This document shows, piece by piece, positions 33,601 through 35,929 of a stretch of 35,929 nt of DNA; within the stretch, counting starts at the first letter, position 1; each line of letters starts with the position of its first letter. Source of the DNA: Acanthaster planci (Eukaryota; Echinodermata; Asteroidea; Valvatida; Acanthasteridae); the NCBI RefSeq assembly GCF_001949145.1, contig NW_019091470.1, positions 1-35,929 on the forward strand, written 5' to 3'. The position numbers were made by a program, and so were the translations under genes. Below the pieces are notes generated by a model that worked only from the letters and a program-made list of their open reading frames with translations, ran no database searches and was not told where the DNA came from.

Positions 33601-35650
33601 GTGTACCTAGGTGGCTATTATACAACACTAGAACCCATTGAATTGGAGGAGATTCTTCAGATTACAACTAGTAGATGCTCCTCACTGTAAAGCGTGCGTG
33701 TCTCCTACTCCAAGCAGATGTCATGAATGACGGAACAGCAGATGACAGCCCCAGTGTTTTCAAAGTACCAACTGAAGTTGGGCTTGAGGGAAAGACTACT
33801 CACATCCCCGGTTCCCTAGCCGCTGCTGGGAGATGTATTTCTCTAGTCTCCGCCTCAGGATCAGCTCGCACCCGTACTGGTCCGAGGTGCCGTTGTCCAC
33901 CAGCAGGAAGTGGGTGTGGTGGCTGTTGAGTTTGAATCCCTTGGAGATGGGGCAGGACACCGAGTGATACGGCTTGGTGGTCTGAAGAGAAAAATTGCAG
34001 AAAGTCAGAAATGTGCATCCAACATTGTGGTATCCATTCCAATTCAATACAAGACTAGCAATTTTCACTAACAGATATGACACAGATTAATGCCATCTAT
34101 CTATGAGGTCGTGAGCTTCATGGTTTCTCTCTGACGAGAATTCATCAAGACATGTAATCTATCGCTGTTTAAAATAACAGCTCTCTGCCTCATTTAGAAC
34201 TGTTTGATGTTGAAAAGTTTGATGTTTACGAGTAGCACGTGATTTGAGGTAATCGGACGCAAGACCTTCCAAAAATCGAATCTCAGGGAAACCGAATTGA
34301 TCATTTCTGGAAGTTGATTCCGCAAAAAACAGAAGCCTCGATTGATTTGAATTTTTTTCTTGCATGGAAAGAGCCACCATTACAAAGTCAAGATGTATGA
34401 AGACTACTTAAATCCCCAAAAGACAAAAAGAACAGACCAAGACTGAATGCTGCAGGAGAAACACTTTCATTACAAATACATGTTCCTGGTGGTGATGACC
34501 TCAGGTGTGTCCAACTTATCGCCAACTGCTCTAAACAGTTTTCAAGTGGAGTTTTTTGGTATGACTGGCTAACAAAGAGCCCGGCAATTACTTTCAGTGA
34601 AGCACAATGCATCTTGTAAATTCCAATACATTGGTTTCTCATAGAGTGATAGATTTTGGAGGATTCGGGAAGGTTACTAGGAAAGAATGCAGCCGGGGTT
34701 ACTACCATGGACGGGGACCAACTCACATCTTTGCCGACGAGGCTCTCCCTGTTATTCAGCACCCCCCAGGGAGCAATGCCGATGGTGACAATCCGCCCCC
34801 GCATCTTGACGGAGTGGTTGTTGAGAGCATCGCCGACGTGGAGTGTGACACCTGCAAGCCAGGTATAAATGGGTCTCCTTGTTACCTTCGTAGCGATGCA
34901 CTTCAATCAGTTTCTGGTCCAGTACGGCACCCACCGAGCAAGCCTTGGAACCATTTGAGAATGTTAGCCCATTTGTAGATGTGTTGAAAACGTAACAATT
35001 CATTTTAATGGCAACCATGGAGGGACAATTTGCCAACTGTTATCCTGCCCAGTTGAGAATGATACCCATCTGAGAACACATGACATCAACAGGTAATGCA
35101 TACATGTACATCTAAAAATTAGCAGAAAATGTAGGACCCTTTATGGTTTGGGGGAGGTTATTTTGGCCTTCGATTATAACAATTTTTTCTTGGTGGTACT
35201 AAAGCAAGAAGCTTGACAACAATGGCAAGGTCAAAATTGCTAACGGAAAAAAGTCTTTATACTCCCATTCCAAGCAAAAATGACAAATACTCCTTTTAAC
35301 AGAGTTTTCCAAAGCGAGGTGAAACAATTTTCTGCACTTTGGAGAAGGCTTCCTGGCAATACATTCCAATGAAATTAATCAAACTGGACAGAGCAAAGCG
35401 AACCATTCTAGATACGCTGTCGGACGAGAGCCTTGCCTGTGTTGGTGCCGCCGGTCAGGATCCAGGCGCCGGTGGTCCGTGCCGCCTTACTCAGCCCCTT
35501 ACACAGGACTCTTTTCAGCTTGGGCTGGAGCTGGAAGTTCTGCAGCCCGCCTCGGATGGAGATGACCAGGTTGGGCAGGCCCAGGCGCCAGCAGCCCTGC
35601 AGCAGCTGCAGTATGGACTCCGGCTCGGTGGTGTCGCTCAGCCGAATGTA
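19683..35650 (-). CDS. trpm: TRPM cation channel, TRPM1/3 type, 5' end missing
   Basis: Plasma-membrane tetrameric cation channel of the melastatin family. Nineteen exons in order: 35650-35437, 34851-34727, 33981-33804, 33323-33155, 32807-32684, 32085-31915, 29953-29819, 28755-28627, 28067-27799, 27271-27043, 26442-26236, 25806-25639, 25193-25065, 24469-24221, 23701-23527, 23173-23047, 22526-22333, 21696-21564, 21042-19683. They total 4485 nt (1494 aa and TAA) with all phases consistent. N-terminal homology regions show [38 protein letters not shown] and MKKKELIT. Then come six membrane helices (about residues 699-930), a pore with [13 protein letters not shown], the TRP box WQFQRY, a coiled coil, and a long acidic Ser-rich tail. 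There is no alpha-kinase (TRPM6/7) and no NUDT9 domain (TRPM2). Tail motif YSTITDHID matches the TRPM1/TRPM3 tails. The first visible exon starts at acceptor TCTGCAG with [12 protein letters not shown], so initiator exons lie right of the window. Confidence 0.95.
22577..22650 (-). repeat. tRNA-like sequence (probable SINE head) in a TRPM intron
   Basis: On the minus strand it has a B box GGTTCAAATCC (22597-22587) and an A-box-like TAGCTTTGTTGGTAGAGC (22642-22625) at tRNA spacing, between GGGCTGG and CCAGTC ends that partly pair. The T-stem has mismatches, so a working tRNA is unlikely. Unrelated sequence continues to about 22760. It ends only about 50 nt from the acceptor of the TRP-box exon. 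Confidence 0.6.
24070..24101. repeat. Tetranucleotide repeat (GGTC/AGTC)n
   Basis: GGTC and AGTC four-base units in tandem, about eight copies, within the intron upstream of the S5/pore exon. Confidence 0.8.
25856..26228. repeat. Degenerate 32-bp minisatellite in a TRPM intron
   Basis: About eleven diverged units close to GAAGTACTAGTGAAGTACTT plus about twelve more bases ending in AACACT or AACAAT. The array fills nearly the whole intron between the pre-S1 and S1 exons. Its right end lies about 3-7 nt from the donor GTAAAG of the pre-S1 exon. Confidence 0.75.
26236..29953 (-). other. trpm: TRPM exons 7-11 (visible): MHR3/4 and pre-S1 region
   Basis: Helical repeat region. Exon 7 encodes [20 protein letters not shown] and RLEELYNT, exon 8 [19 protein letters not shown], exon 9 [20 protein letters not shown] and [15 protein letters not shown], exon 10 [18 protein letters not shown] and [15 protein letters not shown], exon 11 the hydrophobic LLFPPAIL segment and [12 protein letters not shown]. 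Exon 11 ends in a very acidic linker ([22 protein letters not shown]), a variable region in the family. Exons 7, 8, 10 and 11 end on whole codons, and exon 9 ends in phase 2. Confidence 0.9.
28384..28444 (-). repeat. tRNA-like sequence (probable SINE head) in a TRPM intron
   Basis: On the minus strand it has an A box TGGTTGAGCGGTTAGG and a B box GGTTCGAGTCTC (28401-28390) at normal spacing. The ends do not form an acceptor stem, which favours a SINE or pseudo-tRNA over a gene. Confidence 0.6.
30148..30240 (+). repeat. tRNA-like sequence with internal duplication, in a TRPM intron
   Basis: GCAGCGTGCTCAGTGG resembles an A-box half and GGTTCGAGTCC at 30220-30230 is a perfect B box. TGCACTAGTA occurs twice in between (about 30171 and 30196), which lengthens the middle. 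Degenerate tRNA or SINE head. Confidence 0.5.
31627..31692 (+). repeat. tRNA-like sequence (probable SINE head) in a TRPM intron
   Basis: TGGCTTAATGATTAGG (31635-31650) is a good A box and GGTTCGAATCC (31678-31688) a perfect B box. There is no convincing acceptor stem, so a SINE origin is preferred. Confidence 0.6.
31915..35650 (-). other. trpm: TRPM exons 1-6 (visible): N-terminal homology regions MHR1/2, SLOG-like fold
   Basis: About residues 1-327 of the visible protein. Gly-rich loops of the nucleotide-fold-like domain are intact: ILTGGTNTG at the first junction, [31 protein letters not shown] and [13 protein letters not shown]. Exon 6 carries [14 protein letters not shown], then [20 protein letters not shown], which is highly typical of the family. 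Junction residues (Gly across the GC-AG intron, Tyr in NRGYRRVP, Gly in EDGTMDES) only come out right with the stated borders. Confidence 0.9.
35431..35437 (-). other. trpm: Non-canonical GC splice donor (GC-AG intron)
   Basis: The first visible TRPM exon ends ACACAG at 35437 and the intron starts GCAAGG. The reading G|GT restores the conserved Gly of GGTNTG followed by VTLHVGDAL in the next exon (acceptor CTTGCAG). No nearby GT gives the right phase and sequence. The exon end (CAG) has the strong pairing typical of GC-AG introns. Confidence 0.85.
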
Positions 35651-35929
35651 CTGCAGACAGGCAGATTGTGGAAGGAGGCCGGAATCAGACGATTCAAGGG
35701 TTACAGAGCTCCATGCCAAATTTCACGATGGGCATGTGCACATACTGTATGTATGTGAACCAAATCATGGCTACTCCCAATCTGCACCTAGAAATATGTG
35801 TCGTTACTCCACCATAAGGATTTAGCACTAGTCCTTAAAGCCTATTCCAGGCACTGATTTGGGAAGTATATTAACCCTCCTTTGGTTTTACAGCACAAAT
35901 GTGCACAATGCCCACAATCACTGGTGAGC
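35651..35929 (-). other. Partial TRPM intron at window edge
   Basis: Sequence upstream of the first visible TRPM exon. No further exon matching the family N-terminus was seen in these 279 nt, so it is treated as intron. Confidence 0.6.

Overview
The window is animal nuclear DNA. Coding sequence is split into GC-rich exons of about 120-270 bp by AT-rich introns of about 0.3-2 kb with GT-AG borders and strong polypyrimidine tracts. Gene content (an RGS9-anchor protein, two intracellular lipid-binding proteins, a TRPM1/3-type channel) indicates a bilaterian. Intron density, tRNA-derived SINE-like pieces, foldback elements and a scattered GCGCCCTCTATTG word would suit a marine invertebrate, perhaps an echinoderm or other deuterostome. 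The species is an inference and is not proven here. There is no bacterial, viral or organellar signature.

Layout. 1-4.9 kb: gene-free, repeat-rich DNA with a 36-bp minisatellite at the left edge, three inverted-repeat (foldback) elements and a cluster of the GCGCCCTCT word. 4.94-7.82 kb, plus strand: a complete six-exon gene for an R9AP/R7BP-family protein (279 aa, C-terminal membrane anchor). 7.8-10.9 kb: AT-rich, probably 3'UTR and spacer. 10.95-13.52 kb: two divergently oriented FABP/CRBP-family (iLBP) genes, one with two exons on the minus strand and one with an uninterrupted coding exon on the plus strand. 13.5-19.7 kb: no convincing gene, but one TATA/initiator/ATG/donor cluster near 16.0 kb and a nested palindrome near 17.8 kb. 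19.68-35.65 kb, minus strand: nineteen exons of a TRPM cation channel (1494 codable residues), open at its 5' end, which lies beyond the right edge.

All splice joins were checked by phase. The six RGS9BP-like exons sum to 840 nt and the nineteen TRPM exons to 4485 nt, both multiples of three, and residues formed across junctions agree with family expectation. One TRPM intron uses a GC donor.

Functional links. In vertebrates R9AP anchors R7-RGS/G-beta-5 complexes in photoreceptors and ON-bipolar cells, TRPM1 is the ON-bipolar channel controlled by that Go pathway, and the iLBP family includes retinoid carriers. Having members of all three families within 31 kb is striking but may be chance. 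I found no clearly new multi-gene system. The best leads are this linkage, the divergent iLBP pair with opposite changes in its carboxylate-binding triad, the GC-AG intron, and the unexplained promoter-like cluster.
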